Below, one piece after another: positions 1 to 11,659 of a DNA stretch of 64,000 nt. The stretch spans positions 1 through 64,000 of the forward strand of contig CAJINV010000017.1 in assembly GCA_905178155.1 (NCBI GenBank). The letters run 5' to 3'. The translations under genes and the position numbers were made by a program. Numbering within the stretch: position 1 is the stretch's first letter; every line of letters begins with the position of its first letter. This DNA comes from Amoebophrya sp. A120. Its lineage: Eukaryota; Sar; Dinophyceae; Syndiniales; Amoebophryaceae. The notes below the pieces were generated by a model that was not told where the DNA came from, ran no database searches, and worked only from the letters and a program-made list of their open reading frames with translations.

Positions 1-1610
1 CTGATTAGCCGCCCCGGCCCTGCCAATCAAAGTCGGGCCCGGGCACTGCCGGGAGTGGGTGACCTAATTAGCCGCCGGAGCCTTGCCAAACAAAGTCGGG
101 GCCGGGCCATGCAAGGCGTTGGCATTTTTCGGCTAAAGCGCACCCGATTAGCCGCCCAAGCCCAGCCAAACAAAGTCGGGCCCGGGCATTGCAGGGACTG
201 GGTATTTTCCGGCTAAAGTGCACTTGATTAGCCGCCCCGGCCCTGCCAAAGTGGGGCCCGGCAGGGCAAGTGTATTTTTTGGCTAGAGCGCACCCGATTA
301 GCCGCCCAACCCTTGCCAAACAAAGTCGGGGCCGGGCCATGCAAGGCGTTGGCATTTTTCGGCGAAAGTGCACCTGATTAGCCGCCCAAGCCCTGCCAAA
401 CAAAGTCGGGCCCGGGCGAGGCAGGGGGTGGGTATTTTTCGGCTAAAGCGCACCCGATTAGCCGCCCCAGCCCTGTTACAGTCGGGCCCGGCACCCGGGG
501 CAGCAGTTGTTTTCGGCTAAAGTGCACCCGATTAGCCGCCCAAGCCCTGCCCGACAAAGTGACGCTGGTGAGTGTTTTTCGGGTAAAGTGCACCGGATTA
601 GCCGCCCCGGCCCTGCCAAAGTCGGGGCCGGTAGGGCGGCGGTATTTTTCAGCTAAAGCGTATCTGATTAGCCGCGGCCGCCCAAGCCCCACCAAACTAA
701 ACAAAGTCTGTCGGGCCCGGGCCTTGGCTTGCAGGGCGTGCGCATTTTTCGGCTAAAGTGCACCCGATTAGCCGCCCGAGCCCCGCCGAAGTCGGGCCCG
801 CTAGGGCAGCTGTATTTTCCGGCTAAAACGCAGCTAATTAGCCGCCCAAGCCTTGCCAATCAAGCAAAAAAATTCGGGCGCGGGCCCTGCAGGGCATTGG
901 TGTTTTTCGGCTAAAGTGCACCTGATTAGCCGCCCGGGCCCTGCCAAACGAAATCGGGCCCGGCCCTTACAGGGAGTGGGTGTCTTCGGCTACAGTGCAC
1001 CTGATTAGGCGCTCCGGCCCTTCCAAAGTCGGGCACGGGGGTAGGGCAGCAGTATTGTTCGGCTAAAGTGAACCTGGTTAGCCGCCAAAGGAAGCGCGTC
1101 GCCCCAAACAAAATCGGGCCCGGGCCTTGTAGGGCGTGCCTATTTTTCGGCTAGAGTGCACCTGACTAGCCGCCCAAGCCCGGCCAAACAAAGTCGGGCC
1201 CGGGCCCGGAAGGGCATTAGTATTTTTCGGCTAAGGTGCACCCGATTAGCCGCCCCGGCCCTGCCAAAGTCAGGCCCCCCCGGTCCGGCGCCGGCATTTT
1301 TTGGATAAAGCGCACCGAATTAGCCGCCCAAGCCTTGCCAAACAAATTCGAGCGCGGGCCTTGCAGGGCATTGGTATTTTTCGGCTAAAGCGCACCCGAT
1401 TAGCCGCCCAAGCCCTACCAAACAAAGTCGGGCCCGGGCCTGGCGGGGCATTGGTATTTTTCGGCTTCAGTGCACCCGATTAGTGCCCGGGCCCTCCAAA
1501 AGTCGGGCCCGACACAGACACACGGCGCGGGTGTTTTTCGGTCACAGTGCACCTGACTAGCCGCCCGAGCACTTCCGAAGTCGGGGCCGGCAGTCGTCGC
1601 CCATAGTTTT
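1..1610. repeat. GC-rich degenerate tandem repeat (about 21 units)
   Basis: Units of about 65-100 bp recur head to tail. Each contains a block close to GATTAGCCGCC, a CAAAGTCGGGCCCGGGC-like block, a short variable stretch and a TTTTTCGGCTAAAGTGCACC-like end. I count about 21 GATTAGCCGCC-type blocks, starting near 3, 67, 146, 226, 296, 376 and onward to about 1556. Unit length varies because some copies lack the CAAA segment. The array is open in several frames on both strands only because stop codons are rare in it, so I do not call any protein. It stops abruptly near 1610, and its left end lies outside the window. Confidence 0.9.
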
Positions 1611-2458
1611 TCTGGTTCGTTGAGAAGTGAAAGTCTGGACCGCATTTAGAGCTGTCAGTGAGTGTCGTCTCACATCACGACTTGTTTGAATCGCATGTGC
1701 AGTTCTCAGAGTCGACAAATACAAAAACGACAGTAGTCGCGCAACAACAGCGTACTTATACATAGACCAACTCGTACGTAGACAGGGACTGTATTTCTTT
1801 GAGCTCGTAAACGTCAATCGACAATCGTGATGACTTTCTACGCCAGCAATGCGAATGCCTTTTCGTTTTCGTTTCGTCGCGCAACAGCATGAACCAACGG
1901 AGCGCCTTAGCGGTAGTAGGACTAGGAGCAGGGTCGTCTCGTTAAGATAGTCCCATCAGATCATCCCTTTCGTAGTTGTCGATCCAGATCCTAGAGATCA
2001 TGGAAATTCGTGTGTGTCGTCTGCAATCTATGAATTCGCGAAACCGATCTTCTGGGGTCGTTCTAGTCGTTCGTCTTCGACGAGCCACGATGGTCAAACC
2101 TGACGCATGAGTATTATAGTCGTGACGAAGAAGAACAAGAAGAAGACAGATGCCATTTGCTCAGTGACGGAGAGTAGTTGTGTTTTATTTCCGGCGTTGT
2201 TGTAATTCTGGTGATGGGTGATGTATATGCTTCGGTGGGTTGAAGCCTCAGCCGTTTGTTTGAGAACGTTTGTTAGTATCTAAATTCAATACTAGTCGAA
2301 GAAGAAAAAAAAAACAAGATGGCGTCGCTGAAGAAAAAGAAAACTAAAAACAAAATCCATGGGTCATGAACTCGGTGCTCTCAACATTATCAGACAGATC
2401 ATTTGGCTTCAGCCTTCGGCTTCGCGGTAGTGCCTAAAAAGCATCAATACTTACAACC
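1611..2458. other. Intergenic region upstream of the IQ-motif gene
   Basis: No coding signal or repeat family was recognised. Composition drops sharply from the GC-rich array to ordinary sequence, with a short purine-rich stretch (about 2300-2350) before the start codon at 2459. Promoter and any trans-splice acceptor for the next gene should lie here, but no motif is decisive. Confidence 0.5.
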
Positions 2459-5400
2459 ATGACGCTACTTCTTGTGGACTGGCTGGTTGTAGGCGGTCTT
2501 GCCGGGTTGGCTGGACATGGCGTCCAGGTCGAGTGCGCTGCGCACCCGGGGTCGTGTCCCATTTACGAAAATGCAGTGAAGCAAGCGGAGGCTTTGGTGC
2601 ATTACACCAGGCGGCTTTGGTACGGTTCCGAGTCTCGAGCGGTATTGCACGACGGCCCCGACGTCGGGGACCTCTACGGTTGGACGTCGGCCCACTTTGC
2701 AGCCGATTCGGTGCAGCAGTGCGATCGGCTTGATCGAATTTTTTTCGCAGCAGTGAAGACAAACACAAACACGACACGAGTCACCGTGTGGAGGAACAAG
2801 GCAGAAGTGCGTCAAGACCGTGACCGAAAAATAGCATGGTTCACCTCCAGCACGACGAACTACAACACGACCAGGGGTGTTGGTGTGGACGAACAACCGC
2901 CATCGACCGGCACGACAGCAGGGGAGATCGGCAACGCAAAAGCGCTGGCTGCACGATTCTGGAAAAATTTTTTTCGTCATGGAGCAACTTCAACCGCGCT
3001 TCCAGCAGACGTAGACGTACGGACAGGAGAGAAAGCCAAACAGATCTTCCACGACGCCCCCTTTTCGAGGACCTGTCCGGTGAATATGTCCGATGCAGAA
3101 CACCACGTGGCAGATCATCTGCGAGATGCTGCACCTACCAGGACAAGGAGATCGACAAACCGAGCGGAGAAGAATTCTCCAGTGCCCATCAACATAAACA
3201 GCTGCGCCTACGCTGACACTGTGACTGTCTTCGAAACCAACAAAAGAACTCGTCGAACAACCAGCAACGGCGTGTCCAGAAAACGCAGACCGAAGACTAC
3301 CAGCTCGGCGTTAGTCCTTCGTGCGGAGCCTCCACACCATATCTACTCGCCATCATATCCACACACTGTCCGGCCGACCCCGCCCATCTGCCATATTCAT
3401 CGGAGTGAAGAGATGAGTGGTCGTTTGGTTGTATCTGGAGTGCCACAACATCAACAAAAAAGCACAGGCGTGGATGAACTGGGGCAGACAGCAAGTGGAT
3501 GGACAAGAAAAGGTGGCCGCGCGGCCAACTACTGGAAGTCAACCGCCTTGATGCCCTACAGCTACATTCAGGAGAACAGCTCTATCTGCGCAGTGATGAC
3601 GGTTACTATCCATGTAAGTCAATGCGGGATGATGAAAATACGGAGGAGGCACGTCTTCATGTGGCCCGATGAAAAGCAGTTCCTTTGTTCCACACCCGCC
3701 GCTGTCGTGGAGAGGATGCCGCAAGCAGTGTGCTGTCCTGACATTGACAATGATCAGGATTACGAGACGGCGCCTAGTATAATCCCACTGGCAGTTGTTG
3801 CGCTGACAGCTGTCCTTGCCGCTGGAGTGCTATTTTTCACGGAACCTCAAAGGCGGGCAACCCGGAGGAGGTCTGTGTGTCGACAGCGACGCGGCGCGCA
3901 GCAGCAAGTGCATTTCCGACCGAGAGCTTTCTTGCGAAAGATCTGGAAAGCGGCGCAGGAGGAGCCAGCTACAACGAAAATTCAAACGCAGTTTCGCGGG
4001 AAAATGGCGAGGAAAGAGTTGGCAGACCGATTGGACGCGAAGATGGCCAGAGCAGCGGAAGAGGCGAAAAAGCAACAAGAATCCGATGCGGCGATCCGGA
4101 TTCAGTCTAAATTTCGCGGTGTCGTCACGCGGTTACTAGTACTGCCGAGATTGCGTGCCGCGAAGCAGAAGAAATTTCAGGACGCAAAGGAAGCGCAGGC
4201 CGCGAGGGCTTTGCAGAGCTGCTATCGAGGAAAATGCGCAAGAGAAACAGTCGCAAAATTGAGAGAAGGAAAGGCAGAACTCGAACGACAAACACAAACC
4301 CTGGCCTCGGTGAAAATCCAATCGATCTATCGCGGCAAGAAGCAAAGAGGAGAAACAAAGCTATTGCAACAGCAGATCGCGGGGGCGAGGAAGGTTCAAG
4401 AGTACTGGAAGAGCGTTTTTTTCGTGCGCAAAGCGTTCCTCGACCAGAGAAAAGCAACCTTGCAGGTCCAGACACACTGGCGCAAGATGCAGGCGGTGAA
4501 AGAGGTGAAGGAAAAGCGGAAGGAGCTTGTTGACCTCGTCATCCCCACCACCATCCGACTACAGGCTGCTTTTCGAGTCCATCACGTGAAAAAGAAGTTC
4601 TTGCAACAGAAACAATGCACCGCCAAGGTGCAGAGCCACGTCCGTAAGTTTCTTGCGGGAAAGAAGACCGAGAAACCGCTGGCCCTTCAGAAGCAACTGC
4701 AAGGGTACTTCGCAAGAACAAGCGAGATGGACATAGGAACGGAGGCGGATCGGAGCCAATTCTGCAGAATTCTCGAGGAATACGAGAGCAATGAGGTGCA
4801 CTCCGTTTCTATTGCGGAAAAGGCAAGCCTTTTCCTCCAGCAGTGGGGCGAGAAAATCCGACTGGAGACAGACTTGGCGAAAGCTTTGGCAGACACGAAG
4901 AACGCGGAAGCGGTCGCAGGAGGAAATACAAACGATAAAGAAGATTCCGGCGATGAAGTAACCGCTGTTCAGCAAGAGCTGGGCATCGGGTCGCGGCTTC
5001 TGGAAGAGTTCGCGACGCTCCTAGCGAAGACGACAGACTTCAACACGAATGTGTGCGACTTTCAAAGCCTCCGCATCAAAGACGTCGAAGAGTTTGCAGC
5101 ACAACACGCTGCGGCTTGCCGGCGGTACGAAGCAGGAAACACGCTGGCGCTCGCTCTGAAGACCGCCTTTCCTGCCTCGTTCATCGACATGTTTCAGCAG
5201 TGCAAGAGCCAAGAAGGAGACGACGACGAGACAACAGAAGACATTATTTCCTCCATCGAGAAAATAAACTTCGTCCAGACGTCCCTCCGTTCCCAACAAC
5301 CTGCCCAAAAAGAAGCTTTTCACGAAGCCAGTTTAGTTGCGTTGGCAACTGCGACCGAGAGTGCGGATTTGTCGAAGGAAAAGCGGGAGGAGGCGTGGAC

Positions 5401-6271
5401 AATGTTGTTCCACTTTGTGCTCATGAAGGCGAATTTCGGGATTTCGGAATTATCAGAGTTCTTGTCTGCGTTGAGTGTGGCATCTTCTACCTGCAGCGAA
5501 AACCACATTGATGAGCCGGCGGAGATCGCAGAAGTGCTGGGAAAAAACGAAAAGCTCGCGACCTTTATCGATAAACTTCTCTTCGCCCCCTCCGAATCGA
5601 CAACAGCGAAGAAGCTGTCGCCTAGTGTGTCGCCGTCCATGATCCAGCAGAGCAGCGCTTACGGCTGCGCGAGAAACAGTTCGTCCTCAGCGGGTGAAGA
5701 TTCGCCGCGGAGTGTGCTCCGAGCGGAGACGATCGATGGCTTGAAGCAATTGGGGAGGATGGTATGATCTATCGAGTGTGTCGAGGAAACTTGAGCTCTC
5801 TTCTTGCACTTAAGTATTATATTAGAAAGTTTTCGACTTCGACTATATCAAAGTGATGCCCTTGTCTGCGGTATGTTTTCTTTCGAGCTACTCCATTTTG
5901 GAAGGCACTGCCACCGGTACAATTTTTCATCGCACTCCAACAAGGTATCCGAGCTTCGCTTTACCCTGACGGGGAAAACCAAGGGGACCGTGAGCAGCAA
6001 GTTGCAGACCTGTGTGAATGGCACCACACAACTCGACACGGCACAAGAGGAAAAGGCGAAAAAACAAGGAAAAGCAGGCGGCTTTTTCGCAGAAGTGCTC
6101 GCTCTGCTATCACGATTGTGGCCTTCATCCTCGTCGGCGTCAGACTCTGCACCCATTTCCGACGCAGAGGCCGAAATCGACGAGGATGATTCCGCCCGGG
6201 AGTCCAGCGAAGACGAAGAAGATACTTTGGCCCACCAGGTAGAACCTTCGGGCTCAGACATCAAAATCTAG
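2459..6271 (+). CDS. Single-pass membrane protein with cytoplasmic IQ-motif array
   Basis: Two exons are proposed, 2459-5761 and 5945-6271, joined by a phase-0 GT-AG intron; together they encode about 1,209 residues. The N-terminus is hydrophobic (MTLLLVDWLVVGGLAGLAG) and looks like a signal peptide. A 410-residue, Cys-containing presumed luminal or extracellular part follows, then a membrane segment at about residues 440-460 (PLAVVALTAVLAAGVLFF) followed by arginines. From about 500 to 755 there are eight or nine IQ-like repeats (for example KIQTQFRGKMAR, RIQSKFRGVV, KIQSIYRGKKQRG), which in known proteins bind calmodulin or related EF-hand light chains. The rest is helical and ends in a Ser/Glu/Asp-rich tail from exon 2. 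The ectodomain matches nothing I recognise. A calcium-responsive membrane scaffold is inference. The ATG at 2459 is the first in frame before the signal peptide. Confidence 0.72.
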
Positions 6272-8569
6272 ATCTGCGAATCGCCACGATGTGACGTATT
6301 GTATAGTTTCATACGGTTTGGGTTTTTATATATACCATCAAATGTTATCGCCGCAATACAAATCCTAATCCAAATTCTCGTAGGTACTAACTCGCAACAA
6401 TATCAATATTTTATAAATATAAGACTTCCGATCCTGTACTATAGTTTTTTGCATTTCCTTATTATTTCCTCATTGTTGTGAAAATGGATCCGTCATTCAT
6501 CTCACAGAAGTCCTGGCTAGGGCTACTTCTTGTACTACCTACGAATTGCATCTCGACGCCGTTAATACGTGCTCTCTAGACCGTAATAGAGTCTGAGTCT
6601 GTGGTTCGTAGACGGATTGTGATAACGACCATGGGACACGAAAAAGAAGTATGCACGTCCAATGGTGTCGGAGAAGGAGCAACTATCTAATTTAGCACTG
6701 AGTCGGAGCAAAAAACTAAAGACTGCCACCGGTGGGCCCTGTTGGGCTGTCTATTGTGTTGTGAATGATGTCGACTTTGCGTTGAGCCGAATCTTGAACC
6801 AATGATCGCCGCCTCGTGTATTATTTGCTGCGTGTGATATAAGCATAAAAGCGTCAAACTGTCCTCGCCATGATCATGTATTCCGAACGCGACGAGGCGT
6901 GACTGCGTAAAAATAGGGGTTGTCCGCTGATAAACTAGCTAGCACGAGCACCTCGACGCCGTGCATTCTCAGCAGCGCCAGGGGTCGTCCTCGTCTGCCT
7001 GCGTAAAGACGACAGGTCGTGCAAACTTCTTGTGATGTCGTGGGGCTGAGGAACAGCACAATGTCGTATAAATCAATAGTGACAAGAACTACATGTTGTG
7101 CAGAGACTCAACAGAATCAGATCCTTTGCGCTCGTCGCAGGGCCTCGCCATAGTCCACAAATGCCATGTGCTACAACTTTATACATAATTTACAGTTTAT
7201 AATTTGTCAACTAGATTACTAGCTACGCCGGCATCCAGGACGTCAGGTATGGGTCGTCTAGTAGATGCAAGCGAATAGCAACAGACTGATGGCCGGGCCA
7301 CCGGATGGGGTGCTCTATTGCTTAGGGAAGACTCAACGCGAGCGACTCCGCTGGCTCTTCGCCTCGGCAGGGTGAAGCTGCAGAGGAACACGGAGGAAAA
7401 CATTGGCGGGTTTGAAAGTGGACGGCTGAAAAAGTGAACGAAGGAGATAAGGAGATTGAAGGACAGGCCCGGCGCTCGACAAAGTCGGTCTTCTTTGGCG
7501 GGCAGCCTTCCAAGATGGCCACTCTTTCATTCTCGGCGCTGTCTCGTTGCTTGCAAGAAAACTCCACCATTTCCTGGGTGATAAGTTTTGCCAGCCGCGC
7601 GCCACCCTGTGTCATTTTGGCACTGTCTGAGCATGCGAGCGCCCGAGCTTGCGTTGCAAGCTGCGCCTTATGTTGCAAATTGCAGCTTGTGTTGCATCAA
7701 ATTGCAGCTCGCATACGCACTGCAAAAGACAGCCTGCGCCGCGCAATGAATCAATGCCGCCTGCTCCTGCATTGCACTTTACAGAGTGCGTGGTAAACTT
7801 CAGCTTGCGTTGCAAGGTGTAGCGTGCAACTGCGTTGTAACTTACAAGCAAAGTAGAGCCACTGTCGCGAATCCTCCTGCGCGTCACAGTTTAGTTATTT
7901 CGTTGGAGAAATGCCATGGTAAATAGAAATATACAAATATTCATCGTGGGAGAAGCCGTTTTTCGTGGTCTTGATATTGATTTCGTTGCTTGGTTGAAAT
8001 CGGAATCGGGAGCGCTTCCGGGGAGTTGTAAATGTCCAGCTCCTTTCGTTATCGTGTTTTCGTGTTGTGCATGCGCATGGAGGTTGAGGGACCTCAGGCA
8101 CTACGACCGATCACGGGGACGGCCGAGACCTTCAGCTCGATGTTGTAATCGTGTATGCGCCCTCCGTGACGCCCCTGTAACATCAAAGACAAGGAGTTGC
8201 ATGCCGTGCCTCACGTTCCACTTACAATCTATCTAATCTCTACCTCTATAAATTGATAAAAGGACAAGTTGTTTTGAATTGCGGTTTTTTCAAAAATCAC
8301 ACTTAATCCGGAAGACATGACACATACACCGACCCTCTTCGAGTCAGATTTTCGTGCAAGGTAGGCCGCAGTCTACATCGGCGAACTCAACATACACTCC
8401 CTCGGCGAAGCGCTCAGCCCGACAGTGCGGTGCTGCGATCAGCACGCGCATCGACTCTGCACAGCGTCGCGCATCGACACGAGCGAGCATAAGGGCACTT
8501 GCACTTCCTCGTTTACGCTTCCAGCATAAGGGTACTTCCTTCTTTACGTGGTTCACACAGGAGCCCAGC
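6272..8569. other. Intergenic region, 2.3 kb, no gene recognised
   Basis: The region is AT-rich after 6300. Between about 7630 and 7860 a word close to AGCTTGCGTTGCAA is repeated imperfectly several times (CAGCTTGTGTTGCA, CAGCTTGCGTTGCAA, related GCATTGCA blocks), a small degenerate repeat cluster. Reading frames here are short, lack coding character and often overlap on opposite strands. Confidence 0.5.
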
Positions 8570-9243
8570 ATGCCAGTAGACCCCGTCACCGCGGGCGCCA
8601 TTGGCGGTGCGTACATCGTAGGAAGGTGGGCAACCAATACAGCCGTGCACGAATTGCGGGGGGACACGGCCCATCAACAAGGCGACTTGGAGAACCGCAT
8701 GCGAGTGATGGAAAACAAGGTGGAGGACGGCAATATGAAGGTGGAAGATATGCAAGAAAAAGAATACTGTGAGTGCAGGTCTGGCTGTGTCTCTGTGATG
8801 CAGAAAATCCAAATTGAAAACACAGCTTTACACTTGTCATGCCAATCGGGCAGGAAAACCTCTTTACGTAGCTAGGTCTTTTCACATAAAAGTGAGTGAT
8901 GCATTACTCTTTTTCTCTCCAGTCAATGTAATAGAGCAAATGCACTCAACCCAAGGCCAAGTAGAAGAAGCTGATAGTGATACTTACACTCACAAAACTT
9001 TTTTTCTGTATAAAGAACTGCACTGCGCGAGTGAAACAAAACGAAGAGTCGGCTGCAGAAAACAAACGCGACCAGGAACGAGAAATGGAAGAGCTGCGCA
9101 AGAAGCTCGACGAGGAGATCGCAGCGCGGGAGCGAGAAACCGCAGCGCGGGAGCGAGAAACCGCAGAGCGGGAGAAGCTGCAAGGCCAGATGACTAAAAT
9201 GGCCGAGAAGATGAATGCAATGGAGGGAACACAAAAAAGGTAG
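8570..9243 (+). CDS. Small coiled-coil protein, function unknown
   Basis: Two exons, 8570-8768 and 9032-9243, join in frame (phase 1) through a GT-AG intron to give 136 residues. The start MPVDPVTAGAIGGAYIVGRW has a short Gly/Ala-rich, weakly hydrophobic segment. The rest is almost entirely charged helix: a heptad-like segment around LENRMRVMENKVEDG, then a repeated AARERET block (two copies plus AEREK) and a final amphipathic stretch. No family recognised. The frame stays open upstream of 8570 but without an ATG, so the ATG at 8570 is preferred. The intron contains words also found inside the introner elements (CTGTGATGCAGAA and ACTTGTCATGC), suggesting it is an old member of that family. 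The acceptor at 9031 was chosen because it is the AG that keeps frame. Confidence 0.55.
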
Positions 9244-11001
9244 CAAAGTACAGAGCTTCACATTCGTCCCGAGATCGAAGGGAAGACGGACTAGCTTTGC
9301 AAAAAGATGAAACTAGCATTAAAAAACGCAGAAACTCCTCATCATCAGTTGAAGCAGTCACGCCACAAGATATTTCAGTTTCCAAACGTATACGTATACG
9401 TAATTACCATGTTGACCCACCGAAGCCGATTTATAATTTTGGCTAAACCGAAGGGGAGACCCGCGTCGCTTTGTGACAGTAATAGCGCCCCTTGGCGGCA
9501 GGAATTCCCATCTTTTCATCTTCTTTCCTCCGTTGCCCTAACTTTGCCTCCTTGTTCATACGTTTTCCCCTCAATGCCCGCCCCTCTGGCCGCCCTCTTC
9601 TTCGACGCCGACTGGTCTTTGTACACTCTTTCCTTCCTCCCTCGCCCCTAGGAAAAATACAATCGCAGCCAGGACAAATACTTTGTAGCTTTACTAAGTA
9701 GAAGTCAAAGATAGCGGCGTAATTATTATTGACTAAGACCTAGGACTAGGACTACCCGTACCCACTAAAAAGACAGCTATATTTTTACATGAATGACGTA
9801 AGTCCAAGTCGTGTATTGATATCTATGTTGTATTCATGCCGGCGTGGGCCCGGCACCAGCCGCTGTCTGAAAAAGGGGAATCGCACGAAATAGTTGAAGC
9901 CTCAGTCTTGCTATGCGGCGTTCGGAGAGTCCATATTTATTCATGCACAAGATCATCTTTTGGTTCTGACTCTGAGCAAGGATGAACACTTTGGGAGCAT
10001 GATGAGCACTCGTTTCCTGTATAAATAATTATGAAAGTGATTATGCTTGTCAGAGTCAGTCGGACTCTTTTTGTAGCAGTTTAGTGCTTCCTTTCGGGCT
10101 GTGAGCGAATCTTTTTCCAAAGCGACAATTATCTGGAGCGCAACAGCAACCTGCAAGAAGCGAAGATTCGCACACAAGAGGCCGAGCTCCGGTGTCAAAC
10201 AAGGCGATATCCTAACACAGTTCAGCTAGAGATATGAAGATGTCGATGCATCTGCGAACACTCGCTGCGCGACCACGACGGACGATGCATCGCCACAGTT
10301 CAAAAGAATTTATATATACACACGCGGATTAGTAAACGTGAAACTCACGACTTTTCGGCCAATCAAAGACGAAAGCGAGAATGCATGATTGTCATGCATA
10401 TTACTTTGCAAATGCAAAGCCAAAGGCACAAGGAGGCACGAAGAAGAAGAAGGCAAAACATGTGAATGTGTAGATGAACAAGTACAAGTATAACTATAAA
10501 TTTTCGCTGTATAATAAGGATGATGTGGGCTTTCATCAGTCATGCGCGTGGACTAAAAAAGTAGGACACGACAACCTGCATTTCGATCAGTCAGGCAGTA
10601 CATGTCATGCAATATGCTATAGCTACTTGGTTTAAGGCAAACGCGCTTCTTTTCAGTATCGCTTCATCAATCTCAAGAACGACTTCGCTAGGATATCTAA
10701 CAAGACCTGCAAGAAGAAGACTTGAACCACGTGCACAAAAAAGTGGACAAGCAAGGCATACGTCTTGTGAAAGCCGAAAAAGCGTTGAAAAAAGTCCGCG
10801 GAGAGAACTTGGTACTTTTTTCGACTTGATGTATGATTATACTCATATTCTATATATTTATAATACTCAGATGAAGAGCATTTGTTTTGCAAGAGAAAGT
10901 GGAGGCCCATGCTTTTATTCGGACCGGCGATCGAGGTTCAGATCATGATGAATATGAATAAAATATAAAAACCTTCTATTCAGCTGCGGGAAAAAACTGA
11001 T
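9244..11001. other. Intergenic region, 1.8 kb, no gene recognised
   Basis: Sequence of ordinary composition with short unsupported reading frames on both strands. No repeat or RNA gene was identified. Confidence 0.45.
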
Positions 11002-11247
11002 ATGCGGGCAGCGTATCCGCTCAACATGCAGGGCTTTCTGACCAACACGACATTGTTCACTGGAGACATGGAAAGTAAAATCCTGGCAGCATTAGACCTG
11101 GACATTGACAAGAGTGCCGTATCCCGAAAAATACTATCCGACGCTGTCACCAACGTATTTGAATATTTTTTCAGTGGAGATAAAGAATTTCACTTCACTT
11201 CAAATAGACTCGAGAAAAAAGATATATTGACAGCCACCCCTCCCTAG
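11002..11247 (+). CDS. Possible small protein or first exon
   Basis: An ATG-started frame of 81 codons (MRAAYPLNMQGFLTNTTLF...) has a helix-rich composition unlike the surrounding noise. It ends just before a (CCTA)n microsatellite. About 250 bp further on, 11515-11598 reads CDMDASQFFQFVKKMADAEQ, bounded by a good AG and a GTAAGAG donor, and a third hydrophobic, basic segment follows at 11658-11810. I could not connect these in one frame, so this may be an intact small gene, a multi-exon gene with an unresolved structure, or a decayed locus. No family recognised. Confidence 0.3.
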   Translation: MRAAYPLNMQGFLTNTTLFTGDMESKILAALDLDIDKSAVSRKILSDAVTNVFEYFFSGDKEFHFTSNRLEKKDILTATPP

Positions 11248-11256
11248 TTGAGGAAA

Positions 11257-11281
11257 CCTACCTACCTACCTACCTACCTAT
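11257..11281. repeat. (CCTA)n microsatellite
   Basis: Five to six uninterrupted copies of the tetranucleotide CCTA directly after the 11002-11247 frame. Confidence 0.85.
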
Positions 11282-11659
11282 GCGTAACACTCACTTCAAG
11301 CTGGATTGTCTTTTCACAGATGCACTACCTGCTCATCAGCATCGAAAACACAGGTTACGAAGGCACAGACAGCGAGGGCCATTTGCAAGGCGTTAGCCCC
11401 CCGGCGAGAACTCCCGCGAGGTGTGCAGTCGTGCGTCGAATGCAAGGTGTGGGGTACGCAGTCTGATTTAATGGGGCGATGTATGTGCTGGGAATCGGAA
11501 TACAGGTCTGCGACATGGATGCTTCTCAATTTTTCCAATTCGTCAAGAAAATGGCAGACGCAGAGCAAATAAAGCTGTCGATCTCTACTTACATAAGGGT
11601 AAGAGTAAGAGAGACCACGAAGAGTAGAGACACGATTTCGATTGCTCCTACTTCTAGGC

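Noticed and set aside
1-1610. CRISPR-like array
   Set aside because: Units are of uneven length, the whole unit is repeated with drift, and there are no constant-repeat and unique-spacer pairs; the context is eukaryotic.
68-1645. Overlapping frames on both strands in the tandem repeat
   Set aside because: They simply translate the repeat (recurring GRAWAANQVHFSRK-like peptides) and shift frame between units; they are open because the repeat lacks stop codons.
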